From NCBI RefSeq assembly GCF_002443255.2, contig NW_019211459.1, forward strand, positions 523,333 to 587,332: a stretch of DNA of 64,000 nt, in the 5' to 3' direction. This stretch comes from Varroa destructor. Taxonomy: Eukaryota; Arthropoda; Arachnida; Mesostigmata; Varroidae. Shown piece after piece: positions 1 to 12,900 of this stretch. The notes beneath the pieces were generated by a model that was given only the letters and a program-made list of their open reading frames with translations, did not search any database and was not told where the DNA came from. Numbering within the stretch: position 1 is the first letter of the stretch; every line of letters starts with the position of its first letter. The position numbers were made by a program, and so were the translations under genes.

Positions 1-525
1 TGTGGCTCCCTATGATGTGATGTCAAAATGATAATAGGCAACCCTATAGTTTACGCATCCATTGACCTTATGGGTTGGTAAGTCTTTGTTATGGTGGTGT
101 GGAATCATACCAGAAAGGAGCATAACGTAGAATTGCTCGTCTATGCAACTGCACTGTCTAAACAAAAGGGCATGCAGGAAAAAAATCCATAAGGGTTCGA
201 TCGGGTAAAAAGGAGGAGAGTTCGTCATACTGAGTTGATTTGGAGAAAGATGGTAGTCATCGAAAAATATGCTTGCCATATCGTTACACCTGACCGAATC
301 TTTAGCAAAGCATTGGCACAACGTTTGCTGTGGTTTCATTATTCCCCATATTTGTCCAAACGGTAGTAGTCCTATCGAGGTCATTGCTGCTAGTAAACCG
401 GACGTAGATACACTTCGTTTCGTGATAGAAGTCAAACTGAGGCAGTATCGGATGTGAAACTCGAAACATCTATTTAGTCGTTCCTGTCATTATTAGAGTA
501 TAAAAGTAGCTGCTATCCGCTTCCA

Positions 526-563
526 GCTGCTGCTGCTGCTGCTGCCGCCGCCGCCGCCGCCGG
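526..563. repeat. (GCT)n(GCC)n microsatellite
   Basis: About six GCT units run directly into about six GCC units, at the start of a GC-richer patch. Confidence 0.95.
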
Positions 564-1190
564 TTGTTCAGAAGATGGAACCGAAAAAACGTCAACGGAC
601 GACTGGAACGTAGACTGCTACTACTGCCACTGCAACGACAACAACGAACAGAAAAAAGATCGCGAGCGACTGTTGCAACGACCGCTGACGCCGCTCGGAG
701 CTCGAAGGTGCTGCTACCGCCGTTGGCGACTCCTAATAGCAGCTACAGGTAGCGAGAATGCAAACACACAACCCTCAGATACAGACAAATCGAGTAACGT
801 CGGGCGGATGGTCAGACTGATAGCGAACCCCACCGATGCGCCATTGGCATCACCACCGACCGACGAATAACTGCCAATGCACCGAGACGTATCGGAAAGC
901 TACAACAACAATATACATCCCAGCACACTCTAACGTGCGTTTATTGACGTGTGCGTGTTTTTTCCGCAAGCAATCAATTACTGTCCTATGACGACGGAAT
1001 AACCAGGCAACAGAAAGATTACACATACAAACACATACTTTGCCAAGTAAAGCGGAGAATCGGTGCTCGCGCGTTCCGTATAGGCCAGCGCAACATAGTC
1101 GCAAATATATACGTATAAGTAAGGGAGATAAAGACTACTCTCTTGCCGGGAACCAATCTAATAGCAACAATAACTATAAAGACAACAACC

Positions 1191-1231
1191 GCAGCCGCAG
1201 CCGCAGCAGCAGCAGCAACAACAACAACAAA
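1191..1231. repeat. (GCAGCC)(CAG)n(CAA)n triplet repeat
   Basis: Compound CAG/CAA tract at the end of the same patch as the 526-563 repeat; would read as Ser/Asn or Gln depending on frame. Confidence 0.9.
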
Positions 1232-1422
1232 TGGCAGACAAAGCGTTCCTTCGACTATGGAACTTCAGACACGTCTGAAGCTGTAGCTGACGGTTGAAAT
1301 TCTTGTGTATAGCGTTACGAGACTAAATTAGAATAGGAGTCCTAAACCAGACATACATTTAACCCCGAATCGTCCCCAAAGTGATGATGTCAAGCAGACG
1401 GTGAAACTATCAGGTAGACACT

Positions 1423-1606
1423 TCAAATTGAGCAATCCACGCGTTGGGATAAGTTGTAATCGTCAGTAGACGATAGGCGAAACGAACCTTCTACGATGGC
1501 CATAACTTCTTCTAGGATGTCATGGCCGATAACTGGTAGTTTAGCTTTGATTGTAGCTGCTAGCATATTTTGCATTAAAGCTTTCATTCTCGCCGTTCCT
1601 ACAGCT
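1423..1606 (-). CDS. Orphan terminal-exon-like segment
   Basis: On the minus strand a good acceptor (TATGTTTTTGTACAG) leads into one base plus 60 codons and a stop. The peptide has amphipathic helices (ARMKALMQNMLAATIKAK, GHDILEEVMAIVEG). No family recognised and no partner exons found. It lies directly downstream of a decayed transposase on the same strand, so it could be part of that repeat. Confidence 0.25.
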
Positions 1607-1739
1607 CTGTACAAAAACATACGAAGTACCTCAACGAATGTATACACAGGTTGAGTGACTATAGCTTCAGTTTATACTTACATATAATTAAATTTTAAGT
1701 TGCGAAAAGTACAAATCCTATTGTTCATGCACACGTATC

Positions 1740-2230
1740 CAGCCGTTATCATTCTGACTGATACACTGCTAATAACGGTGGACTGTTGATTCAACAAAGA
1801 TTTCGTCTGATGTCTTAGCACATCTTTGCTTAGTTGCTTCTTTTAAATCTTTCAGTGTTTTCGGTAACGTAACCTTCATCCTGACGTAAACTTCATCTTA
1901 AAGTTAATCTCGGCAGGAAGAAGCCCATCAGCGTCAGGCCTGAGTGTTCTATCTCGTCTTCTTCGTCTAACCCACCTGTTTGGCAGATTTTTACTTCTTC
2001 TGTCCATATGTTTCCAAGTGCCATTCGCAAGAAAGTTGCTGTCGTTCCGGATCACCGCCTTGTCTTAAAATGCGATGGACACATAAGGTGCTGATGTTAA
2101 GCTCACAAATCTATTATCGAACAGACCTTTAAGATGTTTCGCCATAAATTTCCAGTGCCGTTAATCGACCGGTGAAGCTCATTGGTATTATTGGTCCTCC
2201 CGAAAGCTGTCTCTCAATATTCTGGACATT
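1740..2230 (-). mobile_element. Decayed Tc1/mariner-superfamily transposase relic
   Basis: Minus-strand fragments in shifted frames resemble the end of an IS630/Tc1-mariner type DDE transposase. There is a NLPNRWVRRRRRD-like segment (family pattern PNRW.GRRG), then DEVYVR, then LPKTLKDLKEATKQRCAK (family pattern P.TL.DLK..I...CA.I) and a terminal RYQQCISQN-like piece. Multiple stops and frameshifts show it is dead. Ends and inverted repeats were not located. Confidence 0.55.
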
Positions 2231-5114
2231 TTCAAATTTCGTTTTCACTCGTAGGTTGCGTAGATTAATATGCCTGAAAGTTCTGACAATACTGTCCGTT
2301 AGTTTTTGCTAAATTTCCAATAATATTTGAAAGTAAATTTTCCTTGTTAGAGACATTATCCTTTGCCCACTTATTCTTTCTAACTAATTATACCTTGGAA
2401 AACAATGTATATATCAGGCTGGTTAAAAAAACGTATGTCGATTTTTCATGCACCTCACTATAGCGACTTTATCTTAACGCTATATACAGCAGTTGTGTTT
2501 ATATATTTATATCGTTTGAAGTTATAACTTTTTTTGCCTTATTTAGCCACGTTGTTTATGTTGTTTTATTAAGATGCGGAGATGGAAATAGTCTGATTGA
2601 AATCGTTGTTCACCACGCGCTCAGCCACACACCGCCTGTCTCCTTAATGATGCAGTGCTATCGTGTTTGCCCTTTTAAACTTTGGGGGTTCGAAGCTGGG
2701 CGTGGACACATTAAGTTTCAAACTGGGAGCCAGCCATTTAAAGCAAAGCTTAACGACAGTACGAGACGTAAAAGTAAAAACATTTATGTTTACACCTTGC
2801 CTACCCGCTTGCCCTTTTTTCCTTATTGTAGAAAACCACTAACTGGCTACTGTTGCCACTGTCCATTATGTTCGCTCGCTCTGGTCACCGACCGATACAA
2901 AATGCCCCTGAGTAAAATCAAGGGGAACGCGTCAAATAACTGTTTGAGTGCATGCGACCATGCGTTGATCATTCCGAATGCAGTTAGTGTTATTGTATGA
3001 CAGCGTAGAAATAACAACATCAATGGCAAATACTATTACGTAACCTTGTTACTTACTTTCGTTATTATCATAAGCAACTCATTCTCGCTATGTAGACAGG
3101 CGAAGTAGGCAGAGAGGAGTAACTATTTGATCCACGTGGCATTCACCGTCCATCCATATGGCTGTATGTTACGAAAAAGTCCTACGTCGCAAGCGAGTGT
3201 CAGTGAGTGACCCGGTCTAGGTTTAGTATTGGACAGCATGTTTAAGTAATGGGGGTGTCTACCCTGTGGATGGCCGTAATGTCTGAGGGTGACGTTACCT
3301 TAAATATGCGTACATATACAACGAGATCCCTAACGCTCGATAGTCCTAGCGTTGCAGACGCTTTTAGTGTAATAGATGGCACAACACATCACTTGCCAGT
3401 CATTCTCCTTCCTCATCCCCAGGTAGCAACAGCGTCGGTTTTGCATGCGTGCTCCTGTAGGGTCCTTTGAATAAGTAAACACGCAGACACATTTGGGCAA
3501 TTGAGAAGCGTCGATGGATATTAGCAAACGCGCCTAAAGAACAACATCGCTGAAAGCGACAATTTTCGCTTTATTTTATCGGCTTCATCCGCTAGTTATT
3601 CACAGTAATCGCGCATTAACGGTAGCAACGGCAGCGGTAACAATATGCACCGATACCTTGTCGACTTTGACTGTCACCGTATGGCCAACGCTCCATACAG
3701 CCACAATGGCGACGATAGGGACCGTCTCTATAATCGTCGATATAACAACAGTCAGACCTTACTCTCAGGGTGAAGTTTCAGCATCATGCATCCGTGTACT
3801 TTGTGTTGAATTGCATGAGTACAAATGTGGGAATGAGACAACCGGCGACGACATTGACAGTGTCTGCCATAGAAGCGCCCACGCCTAGGCAATATGACGA
3901 CATTAGCTGCCGAGGCTTTAACATTTCGGATTTTCAAACTTAGGTCAGTTATTTAAGTTCAGATTATAGGTATATAGATAGGAGTCATTTCCGGCAAATC
4001 GATCAAGCAATCTATTCAATAAATTATTTTGAAATACTCAGCATATCATCACGATGTGTGCATGTATATATATACACTTCGAAAAATTTGCATAACATAG
4101 TTCAAGATCTATAGAGAGCCAAGATAATAAGAACAATTAATCACACATAATCAAATCGAGTGAAAACACCTATACGTCTGCGATTTGTTTGAGGGGCTAT
4201 CTCGTCGGGGTGAAAGAATGTCGCAGAGCACATACAATAGCCGAACGGAAGATACACTTTGGAACGATATTTTTTTTCAATAGCAGCAACGCTACCCTTT
4301 CTAGTTGCTCGCCACTTCCGGGCTAAACAAAATGGAAAAAGAAATAATAAAAAAGAAGGAAACACCGAAATGTATTAGAAAAAAGTAATCAAAAAGTACT
4401 TATTACAATAAGACCCATCTAAACGTCTGCTGTACTATATTTATATAAGAACACAGATATTTCTCCTATCGATTAAATTCCTTGCGATCATATAATATTA
4501 TAATTTTTTTTATGAAATTAAAGCATCCAGGGAAAAATATCATTTCATAATGAAATGTCTGCCAGCGCCGGCTGACGAACAAGGCTGATGCGAGCTACGT
4601 ACCCGATACTGGACTACATAGAAGTTTGGCGATCTGCATATCTTTAAAATGAGCCATTGTGCCTACTCGTAGTGTTGAGTGCCAACATTGGAGTGACAGA
4701 ATAATTGTTTCAGAATCTTGCCTACTCTGCCAGGTTTAGTCGCGATTTGCAAACGGACAAGGAAAAAATATGTATTTTTTTTTCATGAACACATCTGTAG
4801 AGTAATCGGTGTACGGCCAGTGTGGAAAATCTATACGTGATATAGTCCAACAACGTGCAGTAGCTTTTATTTATAAATTCAGTGGGGAATGTTGCATCTA
4901 TGGTGGAGCAAAATGAAAAAAAAAAAATTAAAATACCTTCGCTTAATTAGAGCGAAAAATTATGCGAACGAGGAAATGTCTGCATTTCTATATAGAGATA
5001 GATAGAAACCAGAATGTTTAATAGTGACTAGCAGTGTGCATGCACGGCAATTGTCAAACGGCTACACTTCAAATTACTCCTTTCACACGAATGCATCCAT
5101 CCATTCATTCATGC

Positions 5115-5276
5115 CTAACGCTTATCACCATCGTTTATGCTGAATTTAGAAACAAAGCCGTGATCCAACAGATTCTTATCTGTGCGATCGTTCTTTAGAG
5201 AATGCCAAAACGACAGTACATCGCCGAGGTCTGGCGCGTCGCCTGCGTAAACGGGTTCGTTGTACGGAACAATCAT
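5115..5276 (-). CDS. Orphan short coding-like segment
   Basis: The acceptor-like CTATATCATCAG precedes ATG and 53 codons to TAG on the minus strand. The segment is more GC-rich than its flanks and its residue mix looks coding (YNEPVYAGDAPDLGDVLSFW, FVSKFSINDGDKR). An ATTAAA lies about 90 nt downstream. No family recognised; it could be a chance ORF. Confidence 0.22.
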   Translation of the reverse strand: MIVPYNEPVYAGDAPDLGDVLSFWHSLKNDRTDKNLLDHGFVSKFSINDGDKR

Positions 5277-8200
5277 CTGATGATATAGCACGCTATTCCT
5301 AGGCACTTCTCAGCTGCTTTTCACAGTTGGACTGAAATCGGTCGGTTCGTGGCTTTTAAAAACAGTAGTTTCGTTTCAACAGCGACCACAACTGACCTTC
5401 AATTACTCGCATTGCATACATACATATACGCTAACGTAATATCATGAATGGCTTTGCCGCAATCGTTTACGCTCCAACTGAGCCACTATAGATGTGAATA
5501 TTTATGCGTTCGCTATTCAAACCCAATTTTCACCAAATACCTGCTTGCTCATGATACTCGTTCGATCAGTTTGCTAACGCTTGCCCTGACTTGAGCCAAC
5601 AGCGGGAGCAATTTTTTCCATTAGTACAATTGTTGACCGTGATCTCCTGCTGCACAGTCGATTCTTGTTGACAAGATGCTCATATTCTATCCAATTGTAA
5701 AGTACATAACAGACAAGTAAATTCAGAATCAATACAAACAACTGCCAATTTTTTCTTCGGCACAGTCAGCCACCACAGACGACGTCATCTAAATATTTGA
5801 GTTCTATCACTAACAGCATTACTTTGATAATTACTGTCCTATTTTTTTAATGTTTCTTCTGCTGCGCTCATCTATTGCAATCGCCATGCAACGTATGGCT
5901 AGCCACTCCACAAGGGAAAACTTGCAATAGTAACCAGAAGAAGATATCGATGTCTCCAGTATTGTATGGGGTGATTTAAAGCAAGAGTATTTTCATGAAT
6001 TGTCCGACCCCTGGGCCGGTGAGGATTAAGCTTAGCTCTTGCTCGAATTTTGTATCTTAGAACGAACTAGTTCGATCAGTAATATGAGCAGTATCACAAC
6101 GGTAGGGAACTTTTAAATGAAATAATCGAGTTGCAAACACGTAACACCTATTAGTTAACCGTTAATGTAAATTAAAAATTAGTGCTCAATTATCAGAGTT
6201 CCCGCGACAAACAAACTAACAGAAGGCCTATAGCGCGTGATATTTTCCAATTTACTTATACCATCGGGTGGATTTACCAAAATAGCTTGTACATCTGGGT
6301 ACCCGTTATGAAGTGAATTAATAAATAGGCTAGCTTCTTTACCAACAGCGATATTGTACGTTTATCGTGTGGCTGAAATATTTTGCATTGATATCCCTGT
6401 GACAGGACATTGTTAAAGAAGCCTTTTCGATATCGTTAGCGTAATGATGAAATTAATTACATTTACCCTTGACATGTTGAAGGCGGAAAAATAATTCAAA
6501 TTAAACTATACGTACATATTGCGTCATGATTCGCATAGTACCGCCCGTTTATTTAACGCAATAGGGTTAGTAGAAAATAGAATGTACATACAGGATGGTT
6601 TATATATATTTTTTTTTTATAAGAAGAAGCAATGTTTCAATCTTTTTGTAACAAACGAAATTTCTGCCATTTTGTAGTTGCTTTTGGTAAGTGTCTCGTT
6701 AGAGATCGAGTTTACTTCATCGACACCTGGTTCGCTTTGCGGCCGAACGAAGGCCTGCTTGATTTGTTGGGTTATATCGCGACTGGAAAACTATGTTTCA
6801 TAAATAGGTCATTAGGTTCAGAAGTTTTTTTCTTCGTTTAAAAATATTGTTTTTGTCATCCCAGCTATAAGGAATTAACGGGATGAAGTTTGAAGAAATA
6901 GCTGCTCCGAATTTTCATGCTTACATTACCACTTTCTACCTAATTACAAAGTAACATAAATAAAACTGCAAGCTTTAAGCCATAATATTTACTAAACACT
7001 TTATGGTCGATTTATTTTGATTGCAATTCTCAAGCTGACTGGTAGAATTAAGAGACATTTAATAGCAGAGCCATATGTCATCGAGTCCGAAAGGATATCT
7101 GACGAACGTGAGACAGTGGATTGAGCCCAGAAATTATGGTGTTTCTACAAAACTTAACCGAAGCCCTTGAGAGTCGTTTAGGCTCGATTCAAAAATGTAT
7201 TGAAGAATCTGATCAAACAGTGAGAAATGTACAAATTATTGCAACATAAGATGGATCTAATTGCATAACAACACAGTTAAAGCAGGCAAGTTATCTCTAT
7301 AGTAATATAATTATGCCATATAGTTAAATCAATGATCAATCGCAGAATAATACAGCTCAAGTTTAATGTATAGTAAATACGCGAATCATGGTTAACCGTC
7401 TATGAATTCTATCTCGAACATGTACAGATTGTATTATTATCCTTTCCAATATGCTTGTAGTATAGTATCGTCGAAAGAATTCGGATGGTATTAGAATACC
7501 CGCGGTATAAACATGTTGCTGCTCCCTCCATAAATAAGAAATAGAGATTAAAGAAATAAAAGATCAGCGGGCCAGCTTGAATAAGTCTGTGTTGTATTGG
7601 GTTTTTTTTAGCATGAAAAGCGCCAATTTCCTTTCAAAATGACGTTATATGGTGCGACATATAACAACACCTTTCTATACTAAATGCACTTTAGATCTAG
7701 GACTCCTTACTCGAGTAGCGTCACTCGAGCTTTTAAAAAGTGGTAAATTTGACCGGTTGACGAGTATGAGTTCGATATCGGTACTAGCGAGACAGAAATA
7801 GTTCGTCATATAACCTTTGTAATCGGTGAAGATTCTACTATTAGAAGCACCGTAGACCGTTGCTTCGAAAAGTACCCAACGAAAAAAGGCCGAAATCGAA
7901 AAGGAATCGTGCGTACAATTCTTTGCGGAGGTGAATAGTGCTGAGGTCCTGACCCATCTCGGGTGGTAACACTCAGCTTTGGTGTACATAAATTTGCCGT
8001 AGTTGTTTATCTCGGTCAGATTGGGCTAAAGAAATAGGACAAATCGACGCCGCATATCCTGAGCAAGGACTGAAAATACAGACATGGGGACGCGTGCTTT
8101 TCGTTGGCCTTCGTTACAATAGTTCTACACTGAGTTATGATTTGTGATGCAAAACGGATCTTCTACGATCCTTCCAGATGATCACACCAGTAGATGAATG

Positions 8201-8622
8201 CAATTGAACTATCGAAAAGTCATCCTTGAAAGAGCTTCAAAAGCAGCAGTAGTATTTGTGTGATGATTTAATGCAGATATTATCCAGTGTAGCTGGTCCT
8301 GCTCCGACGATTACGGTTGAAATGCACCTCCAACAATTGGAAATGATGAAAACATTCTTCATTAAGTAGCCAAGATTAGTAAACCGAGGTAAATTACTCC
8401 CATCGCCGCACAACATACCGCAAATAGAGAAAACTTATACTCAGACGCTGTTCGTCATCCACTATAGTCCTTAGACATCGCTCGTAGAGGTGTTTTTTTA
8501 AATCCCAATAATTTTACAAGGAAAAATTATGTAAATCTCAACATGTGTCAATGTCATCTTTCGATGCTTCATAAATTCTTTCACCCCGGAGTTCTGCAAC
8601 AACGGAATGAGTTACCGTTTAA

Positions 8623-8652
8623 ATCGCACATGGCCATGAGGTCATGTGCGAT
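8623..8652. repeat. Perfect 10-bp inverted repeat with 10-nt loop
   Basis: ATCGCACATG, a 10-nt loop, then CATGTGCGAT. Intergenic, with no adjacent gene; function unknown. Confidence 0.8.
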
Positions 8653-9975
8653 GATCATGCTGCATATTTCGATCGAAAATAAAAAAATTAAATCGATGAG
8701 GAAAGTTCGAAAAATCATACCGAGCGATTAAATATGTGTCTAAAGCAGAATATTATTAGTTAACGTCATAGTAAGCGACGATTGTTGGATATCGGTAAGC
8801 TTTTGGTAATCAAGAGGCCTTTTTGGGCCGATTACCACAGTGCCAGTACGCTTATGTGGCTTATAAATAGTATATGGCGCTGTAGGTGATTTCGTTTTCG
8901 TTTTGCGGAAGATCCTTATGCGGATTGTCAGTAAATTTGGATGACAGTAATAAAGAAGGGTCAAGTAATATCGAGACACCTCTGTCTGCATGCTGCTAAA
9001 TGACTTCGTTGTGTTATGACCCATTTATCATCTAAGTGGATTGTCTCATTCTACTTGGCCTAACAGACAGATTTGTCCAGTAGTAAGAAGAATTAGCGCT
9101 TCTATTTTGGCGCGCCATCAATGTCATTACGTTCGAAGCGACGTTTTACCCTGGCCTGCGCATACCGTTGGGCCGTTGAAAACCAAGGCGCCTTTCATCC
9201 CTGTTAGTCAGTTGGGCCGACAAAAAACTGCGCGATATTGATTGGATATGCCATTCAAATGAGTATCCATAGATGATGTATTTTCAAACAAAAATGGCGA
9301 ACTGAATTTTTCGTACTAAATATAAGTTTCTCGAAACTGAGTTTCATCATAAAGCTTTATATCGAGCAAGTCAATCACAAGATGAACTACCAAACAATCG
9401 AGGGCGTTTGCAGCGCTCCGACACAAAGGAAGTGAATTGGCTCCGTTTTTAACCCTTTTTTTCCATTCTTTCCTACAGCGGACTCTTTATTTAGAGACGT
9501 TTGCTTAGCGACTATTAACAAGCGCACCTTGACAAATTTTACGTCTGGTGAGGGCGGCGCCTAGCATGTTACTATGTGCATACTGATTAACATTTATTAT
9601 TGAGTAGGGTATCCGCTGAATGATGAGTGTTATGTATGTGTTCTTAACAATGAACCGAAAGGCATTAAAATCAGGTATTTTAAAACAAAGCTTTGCACTA
9701 AGCCATCAAGGCAAACGTCTTCTCAGAGTCATGAGTATATAAGGCATGAGTAACCACCCCAGAATGCAAATGTGTTCATCCACGAACAGCGGTTATGACC
9801 TCTGAAGAGATGAAGAACCGAAGTGCGCAGAAGGAAATTAAAAGGAAACCGTAGAATGCCACTAAGTGCTTTTTAAGATAGAAAACATGTGAAAAGTACG
9901 GGGCTAAGGTCACGCTATGTTTAGAACTCCACTATCGCATATTATTGTGCATATATATATGCAGACAGTTCAGTT

Positions 9976-9998
9976 TATATATATATATATATATATAT
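9976..9998. repeat. (TA)n microsatellite
   Basis: Uninterrupted TA tract of about 11 units in otherwise featureless intergenic sequence. Confidence 0.95.
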
Positions 9999-12900
9999 GA
10001 ATTAAACTATTAAGTTTGTATTTATGTCGTACATCGTTCATGTAGTCCCTGATCTTAGCGGCTGAAGGTTTGACCATTTAAATAACAACAGCTAAGATTT
10101 GAGCTTCGTGCGTAGAAGAAAATGGATTCCTCATCCAATAAGCTCATTATTTGCACCCAAAAAGTGATTGTCGATATAAGGTTATACTCCCACAATTGCT
10201 GCACTGGTGATTAAGCTTCCCTGCTGCGTAGATGCATAATAACTTTATCGAACCTTGAAGATAGTGGAAACTATGATTATACTTTTGTCTTCAAGCAGGC
10301 CAATATCTGAACTCCTTTGTAATTGTGTCGGTGGTAAATAATGTCATTGATACATACTGTGTACTAGTTAACTATGCAGCGTTAATATACATGGCTTTTC
10401 CTTAGTTGGATTTATACTCGTACTCCGGCATGACAGTCATCACGGTGTTATTGGCCCATGCTGTCGTCACTTTCAAGCCACTTAGCCATAAAGGGCCATA
10501 GATTTGTTTTTTCTTATCTATTGCCTCATTCGATTAATTGTTATTCTTTTATTATCTTTCTGTATCTATGTTGAAGTCGATAGCCATCGCTTGGTTTGAC
10601 AGGAATAGACAGAAAATGACAGTCCGTCAATAGCTCATTATAGAAACATCACCCAAACCCTTGTTTTGTTTACGCTGACAAGTCAGGAGTATGTAGGTCT
10701 CTCACAATCTGGATTGATTCATCCATTCTCTGTGTACGACTACCGTCAGCACCATGACTACTGCCGACTGATCTGTGATGCAGCTGTCACCCTGATCCTG
10801 CTTCCTTTCATTTTTTTCCTACTGCTTCGACCGTTGCCGCCGGTCAGCTCGATTTGGTTGATGCAGAAAAAATGAATTTTGCTGTTTGAACGATTGTTCG
10901 ATGCTTGCGTTCATTCCTTTTGTATAAATCACACCAGTGATAACGGTAGCCGCAGCTGCAGAACAGTCGGTCAGAGTAACCCTAGGACTACAAGGCGGGT
11001 TTGTACATATATGTATGTATAACCTATGCAAGGGCATGTTTTTACTCGTTTTACTGCTGCTGCTGTTGTGGGGGCATGTGGACACGCATGCATTGACTGT
11101 AGTCGTCTAATGCTGACCGCAGAGTTTGGTCTGTCTGCCTGTCTGTCGACTAAATTGCTATTGTCGCATTGGATAGAGAGAGGACATTCGGCATTTGATG
11201 CTCTTTTGTGCGTCGCGATAGCACCGCCTACCATTCATCGTGGTATATCTTTTCCGGTTGCTTCCCCTTCAGTTCTGTCTGCCGATCTTAAGCGGAGACG
11301 GTTACGATAGATAGAGACAGCGACTGTGGCAACGAGATCACTGCCTATAAAAGCTTATTTCAAAAGCGGCTGACCTCACGTATGAGGAAACACTTTTCTG
11401 TATTAATAATTATCAGTCCACAGACAGAAAGCTGAATGCAGAACAAAAGAAATATTATAATAAACGCGTAATAATGATGGTTAGATACTCTTCATTTGAA
11501 CGATGATTTGATTAGTTATTTGATTAGCTGTTCATTCCTGAGTGGTTATTGTTAACTTTCTGATTATATAATCTGCAGTAATTTGAAATGTCTCCAAACT
11601 CGACGTGAAAATGGCGTCACGCGTTAAGAATATTCCGATGTTATAATTATGCATACGTTGAACACATTTTGTTTAAGAATCATTTGTATCAGTCCGTATT
11701 AGTTTTTCTGCCAAAATAGAAGGAAAATTATGTATCGGGCCGTCATTAAATTCTTGTATTTAGATGACGATAAACCCACGCAAATGAAGACCGAGATAGA
11801 CGCTGCTTACGGGGACCATGGGCCAGCGTTTACCCCTATGAAAATCTGGATACTTGAAGTTTAAATAACAATGAACGTGTGGAACGGTAAAACACTGTAC
11901 TTGCTCCCAATAACATTAAAGAAGTTCAGTATGTAGCGCTAAGCGACCATTGAACGGAATTGAGATTCGAGAGATGGTAACAGCTATGGGCATCTCGAAC
12001 GTAAACTGACTAAAGATTAGGGTATGAAAAAGCTAGCCACGTGCTGGTACCAAGTTTGCTTATTCAGGGCCAAAAACACATTCAAATAAACATTTTTAAT
12101 GCGGAGTCTTTTAATGGGTTGAGTTTACAGTTGATGCGCGATTCAGTCTTGATTGTCAGTGGCGTAACATATGATATTGATATATTCAGTGAGACAATTC
12201 ATTATTAGCTTCAGTTTTTGGGACCTACTCGACAGGCGCGGCGTCCTCTTCTGTAGTGTTTATCCTTAATAATTTAGCCGCCTCCCCGGATAGTTGCATA
12301 ATTGCGGTATTATTTTGCTAAAATCTCAAAGGTGCTTGGACAAATTGTTTAACTATTCCTGATCAGGCTGTCTTTTAGAATTGAAAATTCTAAAACGTTT
12401 GTCCTTCAAACGGGACTATCGGAAGTAACTTACTAAAGAGGACGCAGTTGTCGCTGTATTTACTAAGAGTGGTATTTTACTTGACGTATGTATGGCAATA
12501 CATCGTACTCAAGTAAAAAAAATGACAAGCTATTCTTGTTTCTATTTCCCGTAATCCTTGGATGGAGGCTCATGTAAGTCCACACGTCTTCCTTGTTACC
12601 TCTCTATCTTCGTTTTTTCTTGTCATATCGGTAGCCAAAGTCTTGATCTCCTAGTAGACGGTGTTATGGATATACGATTCTGTAACTAAATGTTTTCTAT
12701 TCACGAAAAGGTCATGTTCAGCTGGGCGTTGAAATCCACTTGTCCAGTAGCTTCGAAGCTTTGTTAAAACAGTTTAAATGAAACGAGTTTTTTTAGCGTC
12801 GATTAGTAACTATCGGTAAAGCATAGATATACCACTATCCTTGAAGCCATGGCACAGTCGAGATAGTGAAGTCCAAAAAGCTGCTCCATCGGCCGGGAAA

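Larger units (their letters stand above)
490..1300. promoter_or_regulatory. GC/CAG-rich island, possible distal promoter or 5' UTR
   Basis: Richer in CG and CAG/CAA triplets than the flanks, with several short overlapping ORFs that look like composition artefacts. Such patches often mark arthropod promoters and 5' UTRs. No core promoter motif or exon was established. Confidence 0.25.

Noticed and set aside
564..870. Overlapping + strand ORFs in the CAG/GCC patch
   Set aside because: Low-complexity triplet translation, mutually overlapping frames, no ATG-supported homology.
7675..7989. 104-codon minus-strand ORF with ATG
   Set aside because: Coding-like composition but no homology, no partner exons and no regulatory context; a few ORFs of this length are expected by chance in 64 kb.
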